Source of the DNA: Petunia secreta
Taxonomy: Eukaryota; Streptophyta; Magnoliopsida; Solanales; Solanaceae
Length of the DNA: 64,000 bases
Assembly (NCBI GenBank): GCA_029990175.1
Contig: JARKIP010000023.1
Span: forward strand, 21,905,501-21,969,500
Reading direction: 5' to 3'
The translations under genes and the position numbers were made by a program. The notes below the pieces were generated by a model. That model ran no database searches, was not told the DNA's origin, and was given only the letters and a program-made list of their open reading frames with translations. Below are positions 42,411-54,040 of the stretch, piece after piece. The first letter of the stretch is position 1. Each line of letters begins with the position of its first letter.

Positions 42411-42660
42411 TTGTGGCACGATGTAGTTCCCTGCATATTATTTTCGTACGATGTAGTTCCGTACATATTATCTAGCACGATGTAGTTCCCTGTATATTAT
42501 TGTGGTACGATGTAGTTCCGTACATATTATCTATCATGATGTAGTTCCTTACATATTATTGTGATACGATGCAGTATTGTATATATTATTGTGGTACGAT
42601 GTAGTTCCGTACGTATTATCATAGCACGATGTAGTTACGTGCATATTATTGTAGCGTGAC
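42411..42660 (+). repeat. 30-bp tandem repeats in the left gypsy LTR
   Basis: About eight units of the form GTACGATGTAGTTCCGTAC + ATATTATTGTG or ATATTATCTA. Each unit has inverted arms, GTACG/CGTAC in some and GCACG/CGTGC in others. The same array is at 44543-44790 in the right LTR. Confidence 0.85.
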
Positions 42661-43443
42661 ATATGGTTATGTATTTATCCCCGAGTTATATTGAAGGTGC
42701 CGTGGTACTTTGATGATGGAGTACGAATATTACTTGATAGTTAATTAAATGGCTTCTCTTTACTTTTCATTACCTTTGAGTTATTTTGCTTTCCACATAT
42801 GAGCAACTTGCTACTTTACTTGGAACCCCGTGCCCGCTTATTGAGTCACTCGACTCACCCCTTTTTCTCTTTCTTTGTTGGTTATTTTATGTCTTACAGA
42901 TTCGACACCATCTACTAGTGGGCATCGAGGTTGACCGAGTTGGAGCATCTTTCTATTAGCGGTGAGCCGACCCTTCGTCCATGGTGGCAACTTATATAGT
43001 TTATTTTTCCTGTTGATGTATTCTCGAAGTTTTGGAGTCGTATAACTTATTCGACACTCTTAGATGTTCATGATTCGGGGAGTACTTAGACCTTTTATTG
43101 TTGGAATTTACTTCTTCTTTATTCTATGGTATTGAGATATTTATATAATTCATTGAGAAGCTTATATTATTCATTCGTAATCAAGTGGGTTCGCCCGACA
43201 GGGTTAGTTGGGTGCCCTCACGACCTATTCAAATTTTGGGTCGTTATAAATTGGTATCAGAGTCAGGTTTAGAGTGCTCACGAATCATGAATAGTGTCTA
43301 ATAGAGTCTTGCTGATCGGGCGGAGACGCCCGTACCTATCTACGAGAGGCTATGGTGACATTTAGGCAACTTCCCTTCTTTCTTTCCATATCGTGCGTAG
43401 AATTTCTATACGAAGACCAATCTCTTCCTTATCCTAGTAGAGC

Positions 43444-44356
43444 ATGTGTATTCCGGTGAAGCCAACTGATACAACAAAGAAGTTGGCTCGAATCTTTATT
43501 GAGCAGATTGTTCAGTTTCATGGTACTCCATTGTCTATTATCTGTGATCGAGGCTCTCAGTTCACTTCTCAATTTTGGCAAACTTTTCAGCGAGAGTTGG
43601 GTACTCATGTCAAACTTAGTCCCGAATTTCATTCGCAGACTGATCATGGATTTTAGCTGTCATTGGGATGATCATTTGGCTCTTGCAGAGTTTGCTTATA
43701 ATAACAGTTATCAGTCTTCCATTCAGATAGTGCTGTTCGAGGCATTATATGGTCGTCGTTGTCAATCTCCAGTTGGTTGGTTCGAGTCTTGAGATGTAGA
43801 AGTATTGGGTCCAGATATGGTACGACGGACTTTGGATACCTTTAGAATTATCCAGGATCGTCTTCGGACCTTTCAAAGTAGGCAGATACCGTATTCGAAC
43901 AAGAGAAGTCAAAAATTGGAATTTGATGAGGGTGACATAGTTTTCTTGAAGGTGTCACCTATGCGAGGAGTGATGAGATTTGGGAAGAAGGGTAAGTTAA
44001 ATCCTAGGTTCATTGGTCCTTTTAAGATTGTGAAGCATATTAGTGAGGTGTCTTATCGACTTGCATTGCCAAAGTCTATGCCCGTTCATCCCGTTTTCCA
44101 TGTTTCTATGCTCCGGAAGTGTGTTCAAGATACTACTCATGTCATAGAGGTAGATCCAATCCAATTGGATGTCAACTTAGCTTATGAAGAGGTTCCAGTT
44201 GCCATTGTAGGAAGAGACACTTGGAAGTTGAGGTCCAAAGAGATTCCCTTAGTAAATGTGCATTGGTACAACCGTCCGCATGACGAGAATACTTGGGAGC
44301 TCGAGTCGAGTATGTGGGATAGATATCCCCACTTGTTTGATGCATCGGGTATGTGA
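43444..44356 (+). pseudogene. Gypsy integrase and chromodomain remnant
   Basis: 43444-43656: part of the integrase core ('FHGTPLSIICDRGSQFTS', 'LSPEFHSQTD'). After a frame change, 'HLALAEFAYNNSYQSS...EALYGRRC' (to 43792) and, after a stop, 43805-44356 with the integrase C-terminal region ('KLNPRFIGPFKIVKHI', 'HPVFHVSML') and a chromodomain-like end ('DENTWELESSM'). This content and order place it in the chromovirus branch (Tekay/CRM-like) of Ty3/gypsy. Non-functional. Confidence 0.88.
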
Positions 44357-44542
44357 ATTTTATTGTTCTTGCTTTTAACTTTATTTTGTTGATAGTGATT
44401 TATTTCATATTTAGCTCCTTGCTGGAGTGATAAAGGGAAAACCATTGTTGAGTAGCTAGTGAGCTGTGGACCGAGGTAAGTGTATTTCGCTTTCTTGGTG
44501 GACTTGCTCCACACCCTATGTATGATATATGCTCGATACAAA

Positions 44543-44790
44543 TGATTGTAGCACGATGTAGTTCCGTGCATATTATTGTCGTACGATGTAGTTCCGTACA
44601 TATTATCTAGCACGATGTAGTTTCGTATATATTATTGTGGTACGATGTAGTTCCGTACATATTATCTAGCACGATGTAGTTTCGTACATATTATTGTGGT
44701 ACGATGTAGCCTCGTACATATTATTGTAGTACGATGTAGTTCTGTACATATTATCATAGCACGATGTAGTTCCGTGCATATTATTGTAGC
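44543..44790 (+). repeat. 30-bp tandem repeats in the right gypsy LTR
   Basis: Second copy of the array at 42411-42660, with eight clear units. Arm pairs GTACG/CGTAC and GCACG/CGTGC alternate here too. Confidence 0.85.
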
Positions 44791-45891
44791 GTGATGTGGT
44801 TATGTATTTATCCCCGAGTTACATTGAAAGTGTCGTGGTACTTTGATGACGAAGTACGAATATTACTTGATAGTTAATTAAATAGTTTCTCTTTACTTTC
44901 TATTACCTTTGAGTTATTTTGCTTTCCATATATAAGCAACTTGCTACTTTACTTGGAACCCCGTCCCTGCTTATTGAGTCACTCGACTCACCCTTTTTTC
45001 TCTTTCTTTTTTGGTTTATTTTATGTCTTACAGATTCGACACCATCTACTAGTGGGCATCGAGGTTGACCGAGTTGGAGCATCTTTCTATTAGCGGTGAG
45101 CCGACCCTTCGTCCATGTATTCGCGAAGTTTGGAGTAGTATAACTTATTCGACACTCTTAGATATTCATGATTCGGGGTGTACTTAGACCTTTTATTGTT
45201 GGAATTTACTTCTTCTTTATTCTATGATATTGAGATATTTATATAATTCATTGAGAAGCTTATATTATTCATTCGTAATCAAGTGGGTTCGCCCGACAGG
45301 GTTAGTTGGGTGCCCTCACGACCTATTCGAATTTTGGATCGTGACATTAAGGGTAAAGCAGCAGTTTCAACTCATAATTATTTCTAAATTTAGAATTGTA
45401 CCATTTTTTTGTGAACGGAATAATAAGGAAATAGTGTTATCCATTTTTGAAATGGAGGGAGTATTATAATATCAATTTTATTTCTAATTCTATGTAATAT
45501 AGAGATTTTAATTTTGTACTTATGTATACCCTTACATTAAATGATCAGAGAATTATTCCCACTCTATCTATATGCAAGTCTGGGCAGTTTTAGTCAACTA
45601 AATTTGTACCATACATTTTGGTCAAACAAGTTGATCCACATTTCAGCTATAGTGACAGATGCTAAAATAAGTCTAAGACTTTTTTATGTATCTACTATGC
45701 AAACAAATCATTTGTTAGTTAACAAAGAAACTACCTTAGGTGGAGAGATTCCAAAAATAGGTGTTTATAATTTTGATCGCGAGGGTAAATATATATTCTT
45801 CACATATTTTAAAATAAATTAATATATTTAAAAATTACATAAAAAATATCAGTCATACCAATAACTTATTATTCAAAATACCTACAAGGTA

Positions 45892-46108
45892 CTCCATTCG
45901 TTCCACTTTGTTTGTACTTTTCTTATTAGTTCATTTCAAAAAGATTATTATACTTCTAAATTTAGATTCAACTCTAACTTTCTTTTTAACTCATTTAAAG
46001 CCACACAAATATCTATGACTTATTTTAGAATATAAATCCAAAAGTCTAAATTTTTTTAATTAAAATTTGTATCAAGTCAAGTTGTGACCAAAAAAATAAC
46101 GGAGAGAG
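45892..46108. mobile_element. Stowaway-type MITE
   Basis: CTCCATTCGTTCCACTTTG at the left and ATAACGGAGAGAG at the right, about 217 bp, TA on both sides (45890-45891, 46109-46110). Confidence 0.75.
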
Positions 46109-46110
46109 TA

Positions 46111-46570
46111 CGCATTTTATAAACACATTATCAAATAAGAGCATCTTTGAGTTGTCGGACTATTATGTTATCATATAAGTTGAAACTAAATAAGAATTAT
46201 TATGTCAATTTGTCTTCCCGTTGAATTCAGAATTATCAAGCTCCACAGTACGGCCAAAAGACTTAAAAACGAGTTTCATAGACTTTCAAAGGATTCTTCC
46301 GCCGGATTTATATTTACTTTATTGGCCAAAACCGATTATTCTCAAATGATATGACAAGATCTTACTGATACAGAAGGAAATGATTATACGGAAGAATTAC
46401 TAAATGAAATCGGATGGATAGTTCCATACTGAATACACTACTCACTAGTTTGGCCCAACCCGGCATGGCTAATGTTTGCATTGTTTCCTACTTTTCCTTG
46501 TGCACAACTTCTCGGGGCTCCAAAGTAACTTCGACGAATATCGTTGTAAAGACTTTTTGTTTGGCTTTAC
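46111..46570. other. Intergenic, with a possible old coding remnant
   Basis: 46248-46432 reads on the plus strand with protein-like composition ('LSKDSSAGFIFTLLAKTDYS', then after one stop 'EGNDYTEELLNEIGWIVPY'). I do not recognise the family and there is no complete ORF. Confidence 0.3.
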
Positions 46571-46573
46571 TTT

Positions 46574-48133
46574 CACTGCTAGAAAAACTCGATTTAGGGA
46601 CGGCGGGATAGAAACAGCTAGCCATCCATATTTGTGTAGAGACATGTAGTCATTTCTAAGCTTCTGACAATTTTAAAAAATACAAAAGCTAAAGACGACC
46701 AGCCCTCTCTAATTTCTTAGAGATGGCTAGTCGTCCCCAACACAATCTGACAATTTAAAAAAATACAAAAGCTAGAGACGACCAGTCTTCCCTATTTTCT
46801 TAGAGACGTCTCGTCTTTAACACAATCTGTCAAATTTAAAAAAATACAAAAGCTAGAGACGGTCAGCCGTTCCTATTTTCTTAGAAACGGCTAGCCGTCC
46901 CTAACACAATCTGTCAATTTTAAAAAATACAAAAGCTAGAAACGGTCAGCCCTCCCTATTTTCTTAGAGACGGCTAGCCGTCCCTAACACAACCTGTCAA
47001 ATATAAAAATACAAAAGCTAGAGACCGCCAGCCCTCCCTATTTTCTTAGAGACGACTAGCCGTCCCTAAACAAAAAACATAATATCAGTATTTCTCTCCC
47101 TTTTTTTTTTTCACAAACACAACATTCTCTTCTTAAAACACACTATCTCTCCCGTTTTCACTCTAACCAAAACTCATTTTCCCCTCTCTTCCTTCAAACT
47201 CTAAACCCGACCCACATCCCCAATACTTCCACAAATCCGTCCACCCACATTCCCAACTCTCCATTAGCACCTCCATTTAAATTGGTAAATCCTAACTCCC
47301 AATTTTTGTTAATTTTTACTTCAATTAATGATGAACCCCCGAATATTTTTTTTCTCTTTTTTCCCTTGCATATCTGGCAACTACATACCTAACCGCCAAT
47401 TTTTTTCTTGAGGTATTTTTTTCGTCTTTATATGGTTTTTATTTTATTATTTTTTATTTTCTTCAAATTGTATAGTATGTAGTCTAGTTGTTTTTGTTGA
47501 ATGATGTTAAGTTGGAAATAAATATTGTTTGGGTTGCTAGATGTTTGGATTAAATTAAAAAAATTGTCTTAGAAAGTTGTCCAAGAGCTTAAAAGTTAGA
47601 AAATAAATCTAGTGCTTCGTTAAAGATTTTGAAAAATTGAAGTATGGGTTTTGTTAACTTTGTTGTATGAAATTTGCAGTTGTTTCATTTTTAAGTGATT
47701 TATTATCTCTTCCGTTAAGATCTATCATGGATATCAATGTCAAAGACTCATCGGTTGTTGGCAGTCATGTATTTGTTTTTTGATATTTTATTGTGCAGGT
47801 TTATCACAAGTAGCGACAGCTAGCCGTCTCTGTCAAACTAAAAACGTAAAAGTAGGGACGGACAACCCTCCCTAAACAAAAAAAAATTTAGATTACAATG
47901 TGTAGGGACGACTAGTCAGTGAAAAACGTAAAAATAGGGACGACTACCCCTCCCGAAACAAAAAAAATCCAGATTTCACTGCATAGGGACGAATAGTCGT
48001 CGCACAAGCCGCCTGTATCTCAGACGGCTGCCCGTCCCAATGACTTTAGCGTCGCATAGCCCGTCCGTAAATCGCGTTTAGGGATGGCTACCCGTCTGTA
48101 TCGTCCCTCCCTAAATAGAATTTTCTAGTAGTG
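46574..48133. mobile_element. CACTA-type non-autonomous element
   Basis: Ends CACTGCTAGAAAAACTCG and AATTTTCTAGTAGTG (inverted CACT(G/A)CTAGAAAA), 3-bp duplication TTT (46571-46573, 48134-48136), 1560 bp. Subterminal repeats: five units of about 85 bp at 46650-47080, each with GGGACGGCTAGCCGTC-like hairpin arms, and further GGGACGACTAG motifs at 47810-48110. The middle (about 47100-47780) is pyrimidine-rich then AT-rich, like a captured promoter/5' UTR. No transposase. Confidence 0.85.
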
Positions 48134-48301
48134 TTTGTTTACTATCTGTCTCAATTTAGTTTATATAAAACTGTATAAATTAGAGCCTATTTCGATTGGC
48201 TGATTTAAAATGGTTGATAAACGATAAAATTCTAAAAATTATTTTTAAATACTGTGCTTGTGTATAATTTATTAGCAATTCATGTGCATATATAGCATAT
48301 A

Positions 48302-48560
48302 CTCCATCCGTTCGACAATGGATGACATGTTTCGGATTTCGAGAGTCAAACGAGTTTATCTTTGACCGTATAATTTTGATATATCTTTTAAATATTTTAA
48401 ATTTTTAATTATTGTGACTTATAGTACTTTATATGTAGTTTCTAAATATATAAATATCGTTTCAAAAAATTTAAAGATTATATATTCAAATTCACGGTCA
48501 AAATGAACTCATTTGACTCTCAAAATCCGAAACGTGCCATCTTTTTTGGAACAGAGGGAG
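48302..48560. mobile_element. Stowaway/mariner-type MITE with long inverted repeats
   Basis: CTCCATCCGTTCGACAATGG to GGAACAGAGGGAG, TA flanks at 48300-48301 and 48561-48562. Inner arms (GATGACATGTTTCGGATTTC versus GAAACGTGCCATC) also pair. Confidence 0.75.
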
Positions 48561-48562
48561 TA

Positions 48563-49364
48563 GATTCTTACGTTGAGTAATCAAATCGTAGTTTGGTTAT
48601 GGACAGAATATAACTTGTGTGGTGCATCATACCAAACATGGGGCGAAGCGTTTTAAAAGGCGGGGGCGTAAGGCGAGACATTTTACTTGCAATGGACCGG
48701 GGCGTAAGCCCCATAAATCTTATTTTTTTAATTAATTAAAATTAATAAAATAGAATAATGAGCCAAAAAAAATATACAAAATACTTAAAAAAAATTTAAG
48801 AAAATTAAAAATAAGAAAAAAGATTATAGAAACAAAATATCTAATATTTTTTTTACAATTGTAAGAAATTGATGTTACAGTTTTTATGAGATACAAATAA
48901 ACTATAAGGTCGTAACTTTCAAACAATTAAAAATAAAAATTTGTTACTATAAAAGTGAATAAAAAGTAAAATTATTATTATTATAATTTAAAATACTAGT
49001 TCTTCATTAACAAATATAATATTGCTTCTAAATTGTAAAATAATTGAAGTCTAACAATTTTCAGTGACAGAAATAAGACATGAAGACTAATAACAAGTGA
49101 CAATATAAATATCGACTATACATTTTCAGATTAAGTATACATATGATATTCACCCTCATGATATTCTAAATTATAATACATGTAATATTATGCCTCGTTA
49201 ATTGAGCTATATTCAATTTCTGAATTTCGATGAATATAACTTTATTTTAAAAAAAAAATTATAGATGAACAATCTTAATTAAGGAATTAGACATATCATT
49301 TACATATGTTCTATAAGGCGCATTCCGAGAGAGTCCAAAACTATCTTTTAAAACAGAGAATAGG
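48563..49364. other. AT-rich intergenic, no gene seen
   Basis: Long A/T runs. A G/C-rich snippet at 48645-48715 (GGCGGGGGCGTAAGGCGAGAC) stands out and resembles a dispersed plant repeat, but no boundaries are visible. Confidence 0.4.
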
Positions 49365-49374
49365 ATACTTGAAA

Positions 49375-50682
49375 GGCAAAATACATACTTTGGTACCTTA
49401 ACTTGTCCCGAAAACACAGTTACACACTCTAACTTTGCGGGCGACCTATGACCCCCCTTAACACGTTTGAAGTGGAATTAGTATCACCTTAAAGGATGAC
49501 ATGGCAGAGAGAGAAATTAAAAGCGAGTGTGTAGCAAAAATTATGTTAATCATTTAACAAATCCTACATGTGTCAATTATTAATTGGACACTATTTAATT
49601 AATTGCACTTAATTAGTATTTGTGAGTCCTTTTTTATTTTTTCTTTTCTCTTTCCTTTCTTTTTCTTTCCCCTTTATTTTCTCCAAGTTTTTTCTCTCTC
49701 CTTGTTTTCTCCATCAGTCCCCATTACAACGCTACTGATTCTTCTTCTTCTCTACACTACTTTAGGTTTCTCTACTTCTTTCTTCTTTTCCAGCTTCCAA
49801 CTAATATTAACATTCTTTTTCGTTTGCCTACAAATCCCCCAATTTAACATCTTTTTTCGTTTTACCTAGAAATCCTCCATGTAATGTTGAAATTTGACAA
49901 AAGGGACAAAGTGCATGTTGGCCGGAAAAATGTATCTGCGAGCTTCCATTTTTTTGGTCCTATTATCGTTCAATAATGGGACTTCCCAAATGGACGCGTT
50001 TGCTTGAAGATTCTTAGTTACCTTTCAAATCATTTCTTCAAATCTTGTTTATCTTTGAATTCTCTGGGATTTTTACTGGTATTTCGTAACTGAAAGAAAA
50101 ATATTTGTTTGTTTTTGAATTTTGTTGATTCTTGTTGGATAGCGTGTAATTTTGGTGTACTAAGTTGATTGTTGTTGGATTTTCCAGTAGGATATAGTGA
50201 AACTTTATTGATTCTTGTTGAATTTTTCCGATGGTGGTTTGTATTTCTGATCCATTGTGGTATTAATTGTGGGTTTGTGATGATGAAGAGCTTTCTTTCT
50301 CAAATTTTCCGATTGAATAAAACCCATTATCAATTTTGGAGCTTCGTCGTCGGTGGTTGCTGGTGGTGGTTCTTGCTTTTTTCTCTTTTTTTTTTTTTTT
50401 TTGGTTTTATTTTATTGATAATATTTAAGAAAGCATAAAAATTGAGATAAAATAAAAGTTTATAAAAAAAAGTGAAAAATCAATGTAGATCTTATATATT
50501 CCACGTGGCAAAGCTATAAAGCGAGTGGAGCACACCTCCCATGATGCAACTGGTTATATATGTCATAAGTGTGTGCTAATTCCACTTCAAACGTGTTAAG
50601 GGGGGTCATAGGTCGCCCGCAAAGTTAGAGTGTGTAACTGTGTTTTCGGGACTAGTTAAGATGCCAAAGTATGTATTTTGCC
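49375..50682. mobile_element. Mutator-like (MULE) non-autonomous element
   Basis: Terminal inverted repeats of about 110 bp, GGCAAAATACATACTTTGG to CCAAAGTATGTATTTTGCC, with a shared inner block (CGGGCGACCTATGACCCCCC). Flanked by a perfect 10-bp duplication ATACTTGAAA (49365-49374, 50683-50692). The interior has pyrimidine-rich stretches and weak ORFs (49603-49869, 50169-50438); it may include a captured gene fragment (Pack-MULE style), which I cannot identify. Confidence 0.88.
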
Positions 50683-50692
50683 ATACTTGAAA

Positions 50693-52353
50693 TAAATCAA
50701 ATTTGACGTTGAGGGGAAATAGAGAATGAAAATGAAGAATATAAAAATCCCTGTTCACCCCTCCCGAAGAGAAACTATGATATGACTAGTACTGTTGTCA
50801 TTATTTGTAAGATTTTACCCGCAGCTTCCTTTGTTGGTGTTTTCTCTTTGTCTGGACCCATTGTAACCCAGCCAATAATGAGGATATAATTTCAAAGTTG
50901 TTTCCATAAAGGTTGACTTTAAAATGATTATCTGACCCAATTCATTAGTACTTCATTTTAGTAATTTATAAGTTATACTCGAAATTTAAAAACGAAATTA
51001 AGAGTTTGTTTGTTGTCTAAAAGATTCATTTATATCTATATGATTATAAATTACCAAAAGATAAAATGGAAAGTTTAAAATTATATTATTTTAAATAATA
51101 ATATATATATTTTTTTAACAAATTAATAAGTAAATGATATCATTCTTTTGGAACTATGACATTTAACAAATGGCAGCAATAACAAGTAGTATTCTTCTGA
51201 AAATCAAATGGTACTACAGGAAAAGTAAATCTTCAGTCAACATATCCAACTTTGAAATATACTAACACAGTAAATTTGCGGACAGTTTCTGACGTTCCAA
51301 TACAAAATGCCATTCATGGGTTGTATAAGGGTTTTCAAATAAATTTATAGTCTTGTATCATTCTAACTATTGTCTTAATAAAGTTTTAGGTTGAACCCTC
51401 AAATACTTTTACATAATATAAAAGTCAAACTTTGGTAAGTACGTGTGCACAATGTTCTCACATGTTTTATCTCTTTGGGCTATTCCTTTCTCTCTTAAAA
51501 AAAATCAACCCAATATTTCAGTTACACTCATTAACTTACTGAGCCTGATATTTCTCCACTCAAAGTCCCCTCCGTTGGGGCTCTTCTCCTCCATATCAAA
51601 AAGATCATTCATGTTTGATCTTCTCTCATATGTTTACTTCAAAAAGACAAAACACTTGTGTACCCTAGAACTGAATTACAACTGAGGGAGCATGTTAGAA
51701 TACGAATTGCCCTTCAACAATTGTGTAAGAATTTTCAAATTAGTTCTTAAATTATAAATCACTATATCCATTATCTTAAGGTTTAATGGTTGGATGGTAA
51801 AAAATTTTCTCATCTTATACATTTATCAGAGACTCCAAACTAATTTCATTCATATTGTAAGGTAGAAATTATTGTTTTGAACTTTTGTTGAACATGGACA
51901 GGAGAATAATCGATATGCATAAGTGTTAAATATATTTTAATTCTGGCAGTTGTTGATTGAGGATAAGGATGATATTTGGCAAAAATTCTCACCTATAGCA
52001 GGACCACCTCGTACTGATATAATGACAAGTCACACAAAATTAAAATTTCCTGGTCCGATAGAATTTTTCAAGTGGTAAAACTTGCGTATAAGAAACTTTG
52101 TGACATTCTGGTGTGAATACATCGAGTTCCAAAGTAACACCAAACAGGAAACCAAAAAGGAAGTTTAATTTGTGACTAAGTCCTTGTGACATAGACATGG
52201 AGTAGCAACAACCGCTGACTAACTAGGCCCATATGCAAAGTCTTTGTGTATCTTTCCACAGAGGAGATGAATTTTGGCTTCTTCAATTTCTCCATTAAAC
52301 CAAAATTATGTGAACTCAATAATTCACATACAGACACTACACCAACTCAATAA
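50693..52353. other. Intergenic, no gene seen
   Basis: AT-rich. The 80-codon frame at 51443-51685 has no domain. 50950-51140 looks like decayed MITE sequence. Confidence 0.4.
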
Positions 52354-52361
52354 GGTGTATT

Positions 52362-53118
52362 TATATCTGTCAATCGGGCCCGGACCGGCCCGTCAAGGGT
52401 CGGCTCACCTGTCCCGGTACCGGTCCACTCCAGTCTAGGCCATTACCGGTCCGGTTCGAACCGGTCTTTTTTTTCAACAATTTTAAGCTCGGCTCGGTCC
52501 TAACCCATTAAGCAATGGCCTGATCTGGTCTGGTCCGATTTTAATTTTAAGCCCTTTTTTTTTAACTAACTAGTTATACAAGTTGCAATAGCAAAATCAG
52601 ATCTGCTCCTCACTAGTTGTTTGTCTGGACCAAAAATGTTCAGCTTCTATTTGTCTTCTGGGGTTTATGCTCACTTTTTATGGGAGTTAAGCAGCTTATG
52701 TTCTACCTATTAAATGTTCTACTTGAAGAGATTGATATATGCTTAATGGTAAGGAATGTGGTTACTTCTTTAGCCTATTTTGTCTTGCTTCTGGTGCCAA
52801 ATAGGAATTTTTGAGGTATTAGAATGCTAGCTTTAAGAAATTCGACCATTTGGACTCCAATGTTAATATCCTTTTAACTTAAAATATACGGTTTTTGATA
52901 TAAAATTAGCATCCAAATCGGTCCGGTTCGGTTCACCGGTGGACCAAGAACCGGTCTTTTACTGGTCCGGTCTAACTGGTCTTTTCGCTAAACCCAGCTC
53001 GACCCACAACCCTCTTTCTCCTTGTCCCGGACCGTTTATAATAAACTGGTCCGGTCTTTTATCTATCCGATCCGATCCGATCCGATCCGATCCGGTATTG
53101 GACTAGCCCGGTCCAGTA
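52362..53118. mobile_element. hAT-like non-autonomous element with GC-rich ends
   Basis: Both ends are packed with GGACCGG/CCGGTCC motifs in both orientations, against an AT-rich background. Candidate 8-bp duplication GGTGTATT (52354-52361) and GGTGTACT (53119-53126), one mismatch, as for hAT elements. A (GATCC)n pentanucleotide run sits at about 53066-53095. The exact terminal repeat is not clean, so the superfamily is tentative. Confidence 0.5.
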
Positions 53119-53126
53119 GGTGTACT

Positions 53127-54040
53127 GCGAAGCAAGAAAGCTATAACAATATTGAGACAGAACAAGAATTCATTTTAACTAAATGGAATGAGGTTCTCCT
53201 TTTAAAGTTTATTTTCCTCTAGAGATAGTAATTCAGTTTTATCATATGCACAGAACTTAAAGAACCTTCTTCGCTACATTCCAAACTTTTTACAGATCCA
53301 GTTAATTTCACCGTTCTAACAACAAATAAAATAATCAACTCTTCAGATAAAATTTGACGCGATAATCCTTAAAAATATGTTTATAGCTTGGATTGCCAAC
53401 CATGTCAGGCTTCATATGCATACCACGAGGATATTTCATTAGAATATTCATTTTAGTCAACGACTTTACATCATGACCTTTTGGTCTATAAAGTATCCAC
53501 TTTCTGCAGAAATAAAAAAAGAGTAATAGTTTTGCCGCCATTGTCCGTACGAACAAATCATTTTGTGCAACGTGTACCCCAATATGTCAATTAATCTCGA
53601 ATTTGTTGACAAGATCCTATTGAAAAAATAATGGGGAAATTAGATAAAATTTGGGTGAATAAGATTAGCCCAACGCTAATTAATCAACTAAAATGTCGTT
53701 CTGCAACTCAATCGACCTGAAAAAAATATATAGTTTAAGAAACAATCTAATGAAGAATATTTAAGTTCGGTGACAAACCATTTTGAACTTTGGGACAGTA
53801 ACGTCTACTATATTATTTATCAAAAATAATAAATGCATCTTTTGTGTGAATCAAATTATGGCACCTATGAATTGACAAAGCGCAAGATCAGTTAGATCGC
53901 TAGAGAAGAAGCTACGGAGACAGTTAGGGCTTGAGAGAGAAGAGAGAAGTAAGAGAGAAATGTTTTGTGAAATATAATTGTTGGGCTTAACTCTGAACGT
54001 AAAGTAGGGAAAATTTTATATCTAACCAAATATATAGGGC
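53127..54040. other. Intergenic, no gene seen
   Basis: Weak ORFs only (53335-53556, 53892-54098, minus) without recognisable domains. Confidence 0.4.

Larger units (their letters stand above)
41925..45346 (+). mobile_element. Shrunken Ty3/gypsy chromovirus
   Basis: 3422 bp flanked by TTAAG on both sides (41920-41924, 45347-45351). Left LTR 41925-43248 (TGTGACGACCC...TCGTTATA), primer site TGGTATCAGAG at 43252-43262, then only the end of pol (integrase and chromodomain), then a right LTR missing its 5' third (about 44434-45346, ending GATCGTGACA). The gag, protease, RT and RNase H are deleted. The right LTR also lacks about 37 bp near 45117, with an ATG microhomology at the break. Confidence 0.88.
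41791..45461. mobile_element. Stowaway-type MITE split by a gypsy insertion
   Basis: Left half 41791-41924 starts GTCCCTCCGTTCTAAAATGG after TA. Right half 45352-45461 ends TTTTTGAAATGGAGGGAG before TA (45462-45463). The halves belong together: the break carries the gypsy element 41925-45346 and its target duplication TTAAG. The MITE is therefore the older insertion. Confidence 0.85.

Noticed and set aside
42411..42660. CRISPR-like array of 30-bp repeats
   Set aside because: Units are head-to-tail without unique spacers and lie inside a gypsy LTR of a plant genome.
49603..49869. Phe/Ser/Leu-rich 88-codon ORF
   Set aside because: Pyrimidine-rich low-complexity translation inside a MULE.
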